64,000 nucleotides of DNA from the NCBI RefSeq assembly GCF_000003815.2, contig NC_049985.1:22803862-22867861 (forward strand), read 5' to 3'. Below the pieces are notes generated by a model. The model did not search any database, was not told the origin of the DNA, and was given only the letters and a program-made list of their open reading frames with translations. Made by a program: the position numbers and the translations under genes. Below, piece by piece: positions 33,296-64,000 of this stretch. Source of the stretch: Branchiostoma floridae (Eukaryota; Chordata; Leptocardii; Amphioxiformes; Branchiostomatidae). Positions within the stretch are counted from its first letter, which is position 1; each line of letters begins with the position of its first letter.

Positions 33296-34194
33296 ACCGG
33301 AGATCGTCTATTCGCTCCTTTCGGCGTTTGTACCTACGCCATGGTGCTACGTATGGACTACATGTGTTACAAACGGCAAGATGCGTACGTTTAAAAGTAC
33401 TCGGTCAAATTTGTAGACAACATTTGTAGCTACTGGCGAGATGCGTACCCAAAAAAATGAACCACACTCCAAACGACAACAGTGAACTATGCATGGGGAA
33501 TCTAAACTGTTGTCTAATCCTAAAGGTCCTTTTGCACGGTTGATAGCGTAAAATCTGACCCTACAATTATCCATCATTGAGATTGTCTATCCAAAATTGT
33601 TGGCTAAAAGGTGGGGATCAGAAATATTCTTTTGCCACTTTTTATCATGACTTTATCGTTCATATTCTGACTGTTATATCCTTTATACTGTTATCAAAAA
33701 TTAGAAAGGATACAGTTATATAAGGAATTTTCGTACAACTGAATCTATATATAGAAATTCCGTATCCTAGGCAACGTGAACCGCAATGTTGATATTTGGA
33801 GGAACGGAGTAGTGGATTTTGAATGACAAAACGCGATTTTATGGTTGACCGATTCTTGTCCTTTTCGGTCGTAGTCGTGGTGGGGTAGTTTACGTGGAAG
33901 GAAAAACAAATGATCACTTTCGAAACAGAAGACCGTGCCAATATATGTAGTAGGAAGGATGTGATGTGTGTTGTTGGTCTATAGATCTATATGCTAACCC
34001 TAAGAATATTGTTGATCATTTTGTTAGAAGTAGACTATTTTTTTATTCTACCCATTGTTCCACATTGTGGACGCTGTAAAGAATACAATTCGTCAATATG
34101 ACTTTGTCTAGTTTGTTATTCACACATTAAACAATATCCATCAAAGATGAATACCAAATCATTATTACGCAATTCTCATCACAATATGTACGCC

Positions 34195-53309
<19,115 letters not shown>

Positions 53310-54079
53310 CTGAAAATACATAACCAATAGAGTTATCATAAAATCATCATCACCAGGTAATTGTGTCATACACTTTGAGCTCAAGACAGAACGATGGCTA
53401 GCATTTGTCTAGGGCATCCGTCAGTGATTCAATATACAGCCTCTTAACAATGGGTTCCTATGCCAAAAAGAGGAGAAAGCAACTGTTAATAACTCACCTT
53501 TCTGACGTTACCGGCACACAAACATACCCTCATTTGAAAGCTCGACATCTCAGCTATCCAAATAAACACATTTCGGCATGATTCTAACGGCACAAACTTT
53601 CGGGAAACTGAAAGATTGACCCATGACCTCAAAACCGCACCACAACCCAGTGAGGAGGCCATGTGCTAGGACAAAAAAGTCCCAATTTTATACCCCCTAA
53701 CAACCACAAAAACTCAGCTTTTTGGCCCTAATCAGAAAGTAGAAACCCTCTCCTTTCACACCCACCTCAAAACTGCCAGCATTTCTACCCATTTGACCAG
53801 GAAAAAAATCTTGAAGTTTTAGACCCTGAACTATATTCGACCACCATCAATTTGCATGGCGGTCTCTCTAGGCGGTCTTAAAACCCTCATGTAAAACTGA
53901 GACTCAATAAAGAGAAAGACCAGGTTCTGTCCAAAGCAGTCTTGAGCAAACAACCATACATTGCACATCTGTTCGTTCTTTGAATCCTTCTTTTTATTGA
54001 TGATTTTGATGATATTGATGACATACTCGATGAGAACAAGACTTAACATTGTGTATGTTTACAGTGTATGGTTACAAGT
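53310..54079. other. No exon found upstream of the first visible GABBR2-like exon
   Basis: Read on the minus strand for a flytrap exon with acceptor and donor; none seen. Confidence 0.4.
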
Positions 54080-54560
54080 GGGACCGCGTGGCGCAGCGGT
54101 AGCATGTTCGGATTTGCACCGAGAGGTTGCGGGTTCGAATCCGCCTGCCGTGCCACCGATCTTGTGCCCTTGGGAATAAACTTTACACGACTTTCCTCAC
54201 TTTACTCAGGTGAAAACGAGTACCTTGTTTCGGCTAGGGCCGTCCCTCGGATAGGACGTTAAATGGAGATCCCGTATATGGGGAGAATCACACCCCATAC
54301 ACGTTAAAGAACCCCCACACGTGCGATGGTGCGGTGTGCGATGGAGCAAACCATTCTGTCTGGAGTTGGTGATTCACTACAAATCACCCGAACGGAGGTC
54401 TGGCGAACCTGTCGAGTCGTATCAGCCATACGGTTATTTACATTATTCAACATGCCCCGGAGAGAAGATAGGCGCCTCCAGGGGATTAAAATGTCTATTC
54501 ATACAGCACAACGGCTGATTAATCAGCCTAGTTCTGCTTAAAAGGCTATGGGACGAACGA
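54080..54560 (+). mobile_element. tRNA-derived SINE
   Basis: The head is tRNA-like, with RNA polymerase III box A TGGCGCAGCGG (54089-54099) and box B GGTTCGAATCC (54132-54142), giving a TTCGAAT T-loop. The body has CTTTACTCAGGTGAAAACGA, CTCGGATAGGACGTTAAATG and GTTAAAGAACCC, ending near AACGAACGG. A real tRNA is unlikely because sequence of the same family continues for 400 bp and recurs at 55860 and 20795. Confidence 0.8.
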
Positions 54561-54855
54561 ACGGTATTAACAGTATCCTGGTTGTTATGATCAAAATACA
54601 TCTCTGCAAACTGAAAATGTACACAGTCACTCTATATCGAGATTCTTCCGCCTATGCTAAAGTTAAATACATTTCTAAGAGCAAAGCGGTAAAATCTGCT
54701 GATCTATAGAACTAAAAGCACCATCAAGGATATTTATAATTATTTACCATTAACATTAAAAACTGACGTAAGGGCTACTGTTCTGTGAATAGTTTTGTTA
54801 GTTTGGTAAGTGGGTTGAATATTCGAATGAAAGCTCATCTGTGTTGGTAAATTCC

Positions 54856-55194
54856 ATATTGAAAAAGTTTAAACTTTGTTCCAACACACAGAAGGGACTC
54901 ACCTTAAATTTTCGGTCGAGCACTCCGACCTTCGTCAGATGAAATGAACAGGATTGGTTCGTGAGGGGCGTCAAGGAGGCTATCTACATCAGGGCACATC
55001 AACCCTCGCTGAACCGTGATGGTAGCAGGTTTCGCCGTCCCGCCATTTATGATTCGCTGCTACCTGACGTCATCCGACGACTTCCGGATTAGTGCAGCGA
55101 ATCATTTCATCTGAAGAAGGTCGGAGTGCTCGACCGAACATTTATGGTGAGTCCCTTCTTTGTGTTGGAACAAAGTTTAAACTTTTTCAATATT
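54856..55194. mobile_element. Foldback/MITE element, same family as 2310-2755
   Basis: Arms of about 95 bp: ATATTGAAAAAGTTTAAACT through GGTCGAGCACTCCGACCTTC, inverse at 55100-55194. Shares the GGGACTCACC-TAAAT-TTCGG and TTCCAACAC blocks with the element at 2310. Contains TGACGTCA at 55065-55072. Confidence 0.85.
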
Positions 55195-55859
55195 AGTTGA
55201 ATATTGTTGTCTTCTTAGCCGAAACATTTGAGCAGCAAATCAGCTGTCTAAAAATTAGTGGATAAGGAAAAAAGATTAAGTTGTGTTCTAAGGAAATTTC
55301 GTGGAAAGAAGGTTAACTAATGACAAATAAACTGTTCTTAACTCAATGGAAAAATGGAGGGCGGTACGAAATTCCTAACTTTGAGCCAGTTATGACGTCA
55401 CACCTGCGCAAAAATACATGTAGACAGCATAACTGATAACTGGAAAAGAACTAGTGATATATTCAAAAATTATGGTAAGGTCTGGACTGGCCTAAGCACT
55501 GAACAACTCATCAGAAGGGAAGAGAACAGAACGAGATGGGCAAAGATCACCGCTGATGGATGTCGTGGAGCCCCTACAACCACTGTGAGGGAGTGAGGGA
55601 GAACAGTTTATTACATCATATGCAATTTTTAAACTCATGACATTTTGTGCAATGCATTATTAAATGTTATGTTATTGCAATGTTATTGGGTGGGTCTACT
55701 ACTCACTCTTTGCAGCCAGGGGCTGAATTGCCTGGAGCTTACAATAGGTCGGGCTAAATCGCAAGGGTCTGGAGAGAGCTGCCATTCGGCGCCACTCAGG
55801 TAACCTCAATACGACTGTCGCAAGTGTCTGGAGCGAGCTGCCATTCGGCGCCACTCAGG

Positions 55860-56147
55860 TGACCTCAATACGACAGTAATTGCCCCAGGTGCGGCCGAGG
55901 TACTGTAGGTTCGAACCGCTCACACCGCACCATCGCACATGTGGCGGGTTCTTTAACGTGCCCGGGGTATGGCTCTCCCCAGACACGGGACCTCCATTTA
56001 ACGTCCTATCCGAGGGACGACTCATTTTCACTTGAGTAAAGTGAGGAAAGTCGTGTAAAGTGTCTTTCCCAAGGCAGCACGGCAGGCGGATTCGATCCCG
56101 CAACCTCTCGGTCACGAGGCGAACACAATACCACTGTTCCACGCGGT
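55860..56147 (-). mobile_element. tRNA-derived SINE
   Basis: On the minus strand: box A TGGAACAGTGG (56131-56141), box B GGGATCGAATCC region (56087-56098), then the same body as the 54080 copy (ATTTAACGTCC, GGGTTCTTTAACGTG on the plus strand). Just outside it, GTCTGGAG-GAGCTGCCATTCGGCGCCACTCAGGT is repeated at 55769 and 55828. Confidence 0.8.
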
Positions 56148-56159
56148 CTTCACCACATA

Positions 56160-57200
56160 AATGCTATATATGTTGTCAAACACGTTATTTCCGTTGACGG
56201 AGTAGTGCCGACCCGGTCCATTAACAGACAGTTATCGTACTCACAGCCACTTAGAAAAGCTCGGTAATGGACTGGAAAAGAAATACTCACTACGATTGCT
56301 CACGCTGCGGAAACGATTACGTTATTACGTAGGAAATTGCTTATTAACATTCAGACGATCGACCAAAAGGTCACTTAAGTTCTCCGAGCTTCTTTCTCGG
56401 CAAAGTGATACATCGTGATGGTGCAAACATGGAAGGTATCTTAAGCAAATTTCGTCTTTACAGCTGGATAAGTCTTAAAGTCTCAAAGTCTCTCTTAAGA
56501 TAACATTTTATAGAGATTAATTCAGAATCCGACACTATTCCTAAATGTCACGAAAATGAACTGCAGGTAGGACAAGCCAATAATACATCTAACTGGGAAA
56601 ATCGGAGAAATATGTATTCAAAATGGATGTATTTGCGATGTTGATGATAATTCTAAAAGGGTAGCAACGACACCACAGTCTCCATCGATGCTTGAAACGG
56701 AATGTAATGTAAGAACTTATATCTATCGTCATCTAACATTCCTCCTCTGTTATCTGACTAAATTTATAGTTTTTAAAAATAGATCGCATATACCAGCGTC
56801 CTTGATCAGCAATTTTCTGCCAATGTCAAACATTGTCATTCTGTAATAATGTAATTACCTGCAGTGTAATTGGTAAGTCTTCCTTCAGTGCTTTTCCTTT
56901 TTATCTTAATTATTGCACATTCCATAAAGATCATTATAGCGATATTAGATTCCACCAATAATAAATTTGTCACAGAATTAGTGGTGCAGAAGCCACCGTA
57001 CTATAATAGGCATTGGTTTGTTAAAATGGAATTCAGGCAGCCAGTGCGTACATGAATAACAAAAGAAGAAGCACTTAGGTCACGAGGTCTCAAAGAAATG
57101 TTGTTAACCTTGTCATGACTATTAGAACATAGGAAACACTTGTCGTTTCTCTAGCAGGGTACAATTTTGCATGGAAGGGTTGCTTGTCCTTCCTCTTTAA
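56160..57200. other. No gene recognised
   Basis: AT-rich, no supported frame. Confidence 0.35.
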
Positions 57201-57204
57201 AAGC

Positions 57205-57330
57205 TTAAGATTAGTCCTCAAACAAGGGACCCCCTATTTACGTCCCCAAGAAATACTAGTAAAGCCCCAACCGATTCTCCTTACTAGGATTTGAACCGGG
57301 GTTACCAGTTACCAAATAATTTTGACAAGG
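57205..57330 (-). mobile_element. SINE fragment with intact box B
   Basis: GGATTTGAACC on the plus strand is box B GGTTCAAATCC on the minus strand (57287-57297). AAGGGACCCCCTATTTACGTCC matches the SINE body. Box A is not evident. Confidence 0.55.
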
Positions 57331-57688
57331 GACACGCATGTGAGGCTGTTAGCTGCAATCTACCCATCTTCCGTCCATAAAAGAATGCATATAGAAAAGT
57401 TGTTAGGACCTTATGTCCTACGAACTTGTACCACGACTTACAACATGGCATTAATGCTACAGAGTTTGCATGTGATTGATGATAGGATTGAGAACTAAAA
57501 CCGTATCTTTTGTAGTTGGACATAGAAGGTTTCTTTGATAATCCCCCAGTTTCGGGAGAGAGATTAGCTGGCCCACGTTTCTGGCGCCCTGTCATTCAGG
57601 ATCATCCATGCACCACTAATAACGTGGATACTGGATAGACATCTCAGATACCGGCTGGCCATAGGAAAGTTTGTTAAGATATAGCAAA

Positions 57689-59313
57689 ACTAGAAAGGCC
57701 GACATTTGCTTGGGTGCAAATACAGCATATTTCAGCCATACCCATTCCCACGCAACATTGGACTGTTCCAAGTCACCCCTGCGCAATAATGGAACATTTT
57801 GACTGTAAGTTATCCCCTAAAGAGAACTAATATTGTGAATTGATTCCGGGTCAAAACAGAGCTTGCCCAATATGAACCGGGCCCATATGGAAGAATATAA
57901 TCTTCCACAGGAGCGCCTATGCATAACTGATTGGCTTTTAGAATTGCGGCAGCTCCTATTTTTCCTAAAGTGAAAAAAACGCATCTTCCATTCAGAAGAT
58001 TTTCATCATGAAATTACATGACGCCATTCAACAATTTCCACTTCGATAACTAGGTCTAAGTACCGTCATAATCTACTTGTGATGTGGGTACATTTATTAT
58101 TGCATTGAAAATTTTTTAATCAAGTAGGGCATACGTTTTAATAATTGTCAAGAAGATGCAGGTGTTGTGTAGTAGGAGTGTGTTGTTGTTGTTGTTTTTT
58201 TCAAGCTAAAAACTTCAATCTTCTTGTTTTGTATGAGCCATTACATAAACGGAGACGTCTCGAATTTTTACAAGAATTAATTTTACCACCCTGTCGCTTC
58301 ATTTCTTTTCTGAAAAATCCCAGGACCAACAAGTTAACTTGATTTGGCTTTATCTATATATTTCATTTTCCTTCGAATTCTTTGTTAAGTATATGCCCTG
58401 CATACCATTGTTAAATTGTTTTACTTTGTATGCAATCAGCCATCGGACATAATCTTGTCTGAGTGTTGTAATTTCCTGCTCGTAGCGTGCGAGACCTGGA
58501 GGATAGGAGTTTCTACCTTGTTCGGGGGTTTCTTTTCGGAGGTCAGTGGTGATACTCTGGTACTAAGAGTGTTTTATTGGGCTCAAACTCTGGCAGTTTA
58601 AAGTTACTTACAATTTGAATGTACAAAGTTTACGTCAACTAGAAAGGCCGACATTTGCTTAAGAGCAAATACAGCATATTTCAGCCATACCCCTTCCCAC
58701 GCAACATTGGACTGTTCCAAATGACCCCTGCGCAAAAATGGAACATCCTCTTAACAGTACATTATCCCCCAAAGTGGACTGGTATTGTGAATTGATTCCA
58801 GGTAAAAACAGAGCTTGCTTCTATTTTTCAGAAAATGACAATAATCACACCTTCCATTCAGAAAATTTTCATCATGACTGAAAATTGTTGAATGACTTCA
58901 TGTAATGTCATTAACAATTTTCAGTACGATAACTAGGTGTAAGTTTAAAAAAGTATAAGCTCCTTGTGATGTGGGTACATTTATTATTGCAGTGAACTTT
59001 TTTTATTCAAGTGGGGCATACGATTTAATAATTATCAAGCAGGTGCAGGTACTGTAGGAGCGTTTGTTTTCTTCAAGCTGTAAAACTGTTAAACTGTTTT
59101 ACTTTGTATGCAATCAGCCATCGAGCGTATTCTTATTTTAGTTTAACAACTTCCTGCCAGACCCGGAAGATACGATTGAACCTTGTTCGAGGATTTATTT
59201 TCGTCTGTCTGGTCAGTCTGTTCATACCCTGGCGCTGAGAGTGTTTTATTGGGCTGAAACTCTGGCAGTTTAAAGTTACTTACAATTTAAATGTTCAAAG
59301 TTTATGTCAAACA
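57689..59313 (+). repeat. Two tandem copies of a repeat unit
   Basis: ACTAGAAAGGCCGACATTTG starts copies at 57689 and 58638; both end CTCTGGCAGTTTAAAGTTAC TTACAATTT (58588 and 59264). Copy 2 lacks about 270 bp. The first 50 bp match the left edge of the element at 3538. Confidence 0.8.
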
Positions 59314-59882
59314 ACAACAGCACTAGGAAATGTGGCCACTATAGACAGGTGGTCACTATAGAGAAAATGCTGATCTATTGACTAGGAGCCATACGTTACA
59401 CATGATTTCAGTACACTGATCATTAATCATATAAACATTGCACAGGTAAGCCAATTGTTTAGATGTACAATTAAGTTCAAATAATTCTGAAGAGAAATAT
59501 TGATGAGAAAATAATCATTCTCGCCACTGTCTAACTTATAATTACGTATCAAAACTAAACGCAGATTTTCTAACTAACGCACCTTTCGCCGACTTCATCA
59601 AAGGACCGCCGGCTATCAATCAAACACGGCTGTTGATTAGACTTAGAGTTTCAAACAGTCATGTGCTGTGTGCCAGTTGACAGCGAACTTCATGCTACGT
59701 GATGTTTTACATTGCTTGGACCTTCTTTCCCACAGCGGCGCTTCTACAAAATATTTAGACTGTAACACTGAGTCCCACATGTTTTATAGAATAGAATTTG
59801 ACGCAGAACAGCGTTTTTTGCTGGGTATTTTTCTTGAAACATGTCCGTGGGAATATCAGCGAGGCGGCGACGTAGGGATATC

Positions 59883-60630
59883 AGACCGTCAACAAAAGTC
59901 GCACGGCGGCTAACGGCGCAGCGAAGATACTAGCGCTATAAATAAGCGCTTCAACTAAGGATGGCAACCCGTACAATATTTTTGTATACTGTTGAGCTAA
60001 GTAAAGTTTGTTGTTTATGAGGTTTTAGTTGTCTTTGAAGCTTTGACCCGAAATATTTTAAAGTCAAACTGCTGAAGAGAAGTAAGTGACTGCTACGATT
60101 ATCGTAGATATGGCCTTAAAAAAACTGATAAAAGAAGCCTTCTCAATAGTCTAAAATGCAAGAGCTTCCGGGGGGGCTTCGCCCACCTGGGTCCCCCACA
60201 CAGTGGCCCTGCCCCTGGACCCCGCCAGGGACATTCGGCGGCCCCTCAGTGTCCGACGCTTTGAAAAAATCCTGGCGAGAAGTCTGTACGGCCTGAGTCT
60301 TCAAGTTAACGTATTGTGTGGTCCCGTTTATGAATATTAATTAGCCTTCGCTTTCCTCTTTGCTGATTGGCTGAACCATTAATTGAATTAACTCTTCCTG
60401 CCGGCTAGACGCAGGTGCAGATGTCGGCTCTGTGGGGTGAACGTCCGAAAGGTCATGGCATGGAGAACGAAAGAAAACCAATTTCCCCTAAAAAAGTGCT
60501 GTAATTAAGCCTTTTACAGTACTTTATGCCAAAAATTTTACTTGGATCATTTTACCAACTATCTTATGCCTATCTATACCAAATGTTACTCATACCAGGG
60601 TACAGGGGTGCAAAATATACCGTTATAAGA
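59883..60630. repeat. First unit of a 745 bp tandem duplication
   Basis: AGACCGTCAACA-AAGTCGCACGG at 59883 recurs at 60628, followed by the same order of blocks: TTTGTTGTTTATGAG-like, CTGCTACGATTATCGTAGAT, GAGCTTCCGGGGGGGCTTCG, then TATGAATATTAATTAGCC and ATTTCCCCT. Confidence 0.7.
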
Positions 60631-61975
60631 CCGTCAACAACAGTCGCACGGAGCTAACAGCGCAGAGGAAAATACCATCGCTAGCGTTTCAACTTCGGAT
60701 AACAAGTTATAAGTACTGTTGAACTCAGTAACGTTAAAGTTTGTTTTTAGTTGCCTTTGACGGTTTGACCTGAAATAGTGTTACGCTAAACTCCCGAAGA
60801 GAAGTTAAGTGACTGCTGCGATTATCATAGATATGCCCCTAAGAACTGATACAATATAAAGCCTTCTGAATAGTCTAAAATGCGAGAGCCTTAGGCGGGC
60901 TTCGCTCCCCCTGGCGGGAACACTGCTATATACGGGATCATGAGGCCCCGCTTATGAATATTAATTAGCCTTTGGCCTCCTCTTCGCTGATTGGCTAGGT
61001 CTTTGATTCAATTAACTCTCCGGCTGACGCGCACAGGTGTGGCTCTGTGCGGGGTCACCGAAGGTCACGTCAGGAGGCCAAAAGAAAACAAATTTCCCCT
61101 CAGAAAAGTGCCAAAATTAATCATTTTAAAGTTGTTTATGTCAAAAATTTTACTTGAATCTTGTTACCAAGTATCTAATGCCTATCTATACCAAATTTCA
61201 GGTCATTTAATTGTAATACCAGGGTACAGGAGCCAAAAGTGTCCTTTTTTGGTCAAAAATTGGCAAAAAATCGCAAAAATAAGCATTTTGTTGCACTGTA
61301 CACCAAAAGTGTTATTGAATTTATATGAAGGGATTATCAAGGCACATCTGTGTCAATTTTCAGCTCATTCGGTTGCAATACCAAGGTACAGGAGCCAAAA
61401 GTGTCCTTTTTTGGTCAAAAATTGGTCAAAAAATCGCAAAAATAAGCATTTTGTTGTACTGTACACCAAAAGTGTTATTGAATTTATATGGGGGCATTAT
61501 CAAGGCACATCTCTGTCAAATTTCAGCTCATTTGGTTGTAATACCAGGGTACAGGGGCCAAAAGTGTCCTTTTTTGGTCAAAAATTGGTCAAAAATCGCA
61601 AAAATAAGCATTTTGTTGTACTGTACACCAAAAGTGTTATCGAATTTATATGGGGGCATTATCAAGGCACATCTCTGTCAAATTTCAGCTCATTTGGTTG
61701 TAATACCAGGGTACAGGGGCCAAAATATACAGTTTTGGTCTAAAATTGACCAAAAAATCTCAATAAAATCATTTTAGAGGCAGATATGAAAAAACTGAGA
61801 AAAAAGCATCAAGGTATTGGCCCATTCTACCCCTGTGTCAAATTTCAGGTCATTCGGTCCAGGAACGGCGGAGATGAATCACTTTGAAGATTTGACAGGA
61901 GAAAGAAGAAAGAAAGAAAGAAAGAAACATTACGAATACAATGTATTTCACCATACTATGTATGGCTGAAATATA
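60631..61975 (+). mobile_element. Repeat element with four 162 bp tandem units (copy 2)
   Basis: Left part TATGAATATTAATTAGCC and GAAAACAAATTTCCCCTC; then units marked by AGGGTACAGG or variants at 61222, 61384, 61546 and 61708, exactly 162 bp apart, each with AAAAGTGTCCTTTTTTGGTC and AAATAAGCATTTTGTTG; right edge GGCTGAAATATA near 61975. The 250-codon frame at 60991-61743 is a by-product: 162 is a multiple of three and at least two frames are open at once. Confidence 0.8.
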
Positions 61976-62339
61976 AAAAAGAACAACAACAACACTAACG
62001 TTAGAAGTACCTACATTTGTTTGGGAAAAAATACATGCATTCTTGCCACTATCAAACTTACGTATCAAAACTAAACGCAAACTGTCCAATTTTCCCGCGT
62101 TTTCTGCCAAGTAACATTTTCTCGATTGTCTCAACTAACCCCCAAAGTCAAATCTGCCAAAAATGATTGATAGTGCCATGCGGAATGTTGGTAAATTCAT
62201 CGACACAGACTTGTATTCTGACGTTCAATGCACGCGTACCGTCCGCTACCGCTCAAATGACCCTGTCTGAACTCCAAATCCTCGCAAACTACAATTTCAA
62301 ACCGGGCACAGGGTAACATATGGCCACTGTAAGGCTGTA

Positions 62340-62920
62340 ATATGCATCTGTTTGTGTATAAACGGGATTGCAAGGCCCCGCTTATGAATATTAACTAGCA
62401 TTCGCCTTTCTCGTCGCTGATTGGCTGGCGTCCATAAAGTAATTAACTCTCGCTCTCCCCAGACCACTGGCACCTGGCACCTGTGGGCTCTGGGGTCACG
62501 GGAGTTCACGGGAGAAGGCCGAAAGAAAACCAATTTCCCCTCAGAAAAGTGCAGAAATTAATAATTTGAAATTGGTTCATGCCAAAAATTTTACTTGGAT
62601 CATTTTACCAACTATCTAATGCCTATCTACACCAAATTTAAGGTCATTCCATTGTAATTCAATGGTACAGGGGGTCAAAATATACCGTTGTGGTCAAAAC
62701 GTGACCTTTAAACTTCAATAAAATCATTTTAGAGGCAGATATGAAAAAAATTAGAAAAAAGCACCTCGGTATTGACCCACTCTACTCTTGTGCCAAATTT
62801 CAGGTCATTCGGTCCCGGAACGGCGGAGATGATTCGATTTGAAGATTTGACAGGAGAAAGAAAGAAACATTACGAATACAATATATTTCACCATACCATA
62901 TATGGTATGGCTGAAATATA
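62340..62920 (+). mobile_element. Same family, copy 3, array collapsed
   Basis: Has the left blocks (TATGAATATTAACTAGC, AACCAATTTCCCCTCAGAAA) and the right edge ACATTACGAATACAATATAT with GGTATGGCTGAAATATA, but only one array unit. A poly-G run follows at 62998-63009. Confidence 0.75.
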
Positions 62921-63281
62921 ATAAGGCTTCAAAATTACAAATCTGAATTTCAATCTTAAAAAGGGGTCTAGCTGATAACTGTGTAAAAATACCGGGTGGG
63001 GGGGGGGCATCGCAAAGCTCAAACTCCATGTAAAGCTGACTCTATCAAAGATACCTCACCTTTGACGGCAGTTTTATGTTGTATCTATCAGCAGGACCAA
63101 ACAACTCACATTGTATACGCCATTGCCTCAACTTAACTGCTCAACTGAACAAACCTTGAACAAAAGAAGAAAGTTTACACCTTTATCTTTTATATTCTTA
63201 GACAACGAAAAAGAAGGACTATTACATCAAGGTACATTGCATTTCCTATTTTGAGCCCTCTATTGCACAACTCAACTCTGA

Positions 63282-64000
63282 ACGTTTGTCCAACTGAAAC
63301 CTGTTTGTCCCACTGAAAGCCAATTGATTCCCTCACAGCATGGTTTTCTTGCAAAACGCTCGACAGTCACTGCACTTATCCACATTTTACAATCATGGAA
63401 CGACGCACTAAACAGCAGTCCAAAAATGGATATCCATGCCGTGTTTGTTGACTTCTCTCGTGCATTCGACACGATTGACCATGGCCAATTCCTATGGACT
63501 CTGGCAGACTTGGGTATCCGGCAGGACCTATGGTCTACAATCTCCAGCTACCTTGAAGACCGGACCCAGATGGTAAAGTGGGGTTCATGTCAGTCAAAAC
63601 CCCATAAAGTCTTGGCTGGTGTTCCTCAAGGTGGCTTGCTTTCGCCGCTTCTGTTTGTGATTTGTATAAATACTCTGGACGTTAAGTTGCCAATGTCTGT
63701 CTCTCCAGTTAAATATGCTGACGACTTGACAACTTCAGAGTTCCTCATGGGGTCATTACCTGGACAGACCCAACTTGCGCTGGACTGTATTGATGAATGG
63801 GGCAAGTCTTTCTCCCTTGCAGCAAATGGCAAAAAAACCAAGGACATGGTAATCAGCACCAGGAAAGAGGCCAATATACCCTATCCTCCCCATCCCACCA
63901 TAGCTGGTAATGAGATTCAAAGGGTCGCCACCTTCAAGCTATTTGGTGTTCACATTTCTTATGACCTCACCTGGGATGCTCACATACAATACATGCTGAG
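63282..64000 (+). mobile_element. LINE reverse transcriptase, partial, runs off the right edge
   Basis: Open for 239 codons from an in-frame TGA (63279) to the window end. Reverse transcriptase blocks in order: IPSQHGFLAKRSTVTAL; VFVDFSRAFDTIDHGQF (first catalytic Asp); LAGVPQGGLLSPLLFVI; YADD (63717-63728, catalytic pair); NGKKTKDMVIS; FKLFGVHISYDLTWDAH. The fit is to non-LTR retrotransposons of the CR1/Jockey/Rex kind. All catalytic residues are present. Upstream of 63282 the expected earlier RT residues are not in frame, so the 5' side is truncated or frameshifted. Confidence 0.9.

Noticed and set aside
54080-54155. Possible functional tRNA gene
   Set aside because: Box A and B are intact, but the sequence continues into a 400 bp family body found elsewhere, so it is the head of a SINE.

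Overview
This is a 64 kb piece of an animal nuclear genome. Coding sequence sits in short exons (24-690 bp) with GT-AG boundaries, separated by introns of hundreds to thousands of bases and littered with small DNA transposons, tRNA-derived SINEs, LINE fragments and tandem repeats. There are no operons, bacterial genes or CRISPR arrays. The gene content (a GABA-B receptor subunit 2-like gene and a CNBD2-like gene) and the repeat style suggest an invertebrate deuterostome, most likely an amphioxus (Branchiostoma). The species is an inference.

Layout. (1) 116-726, plus strand: the last coding exon of an unidentified gene that starts off the left edge. (2) 3039-18720, minus strand: a CNBD2-like gene (cyclic nucleotide-binding domain containing 2). 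I traced 19 exons by hand, and splice phase holds from exon to exon across about 680 codons. Its 5' exons are uncertain; two ATG-bearing candidates lie at 29228-29359 and 33167-33295 (+32762-32785). (3) 18.7-33.2 kb: a large intronic or intergenic stretch with tandem repeats, small inverted-repeat transposons, a 315 bp CA microsatellite and three coding-like segments I could not assign. (4) 34195-53309, minus strand: a GABBR2-like class C GPCR. 16 exons cover most of the Venus-flytrap domain, all seven membrane segments and the cytoplasmic tail. The N-terminal exons are not in the window. The most 5' visible exon carries an apparent +1 frameshift, and one intron appears to use a GC donor. (5) 53.3-64 kb: no host exon found; SINEs, foldback elements, tandemly duplicated repeats, a transposon family with a 162 bp internal array, and a LINE reverse transcriptase running off the right edge.

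The two main genes are on the same strand, about 0.9 kb apart if the 33.3 kb exon belongs to the CNBD2-like gene. Nothing shows that they work together. The less ordinary signals are in the repeats: a mariner-type element with a palindrome nested in a palindrome, an exon fragment duplicated beside a transposon, two arrays whose periods are multiples of three and so fake long open frames, and an apparent excess of the full CRE palindrome TGACGTCA (nine by hand count, about one expected), several inside foldback elements. Exon coordinates were derived by reading splice sites and phase by eye and could be off by a few bases where noted.
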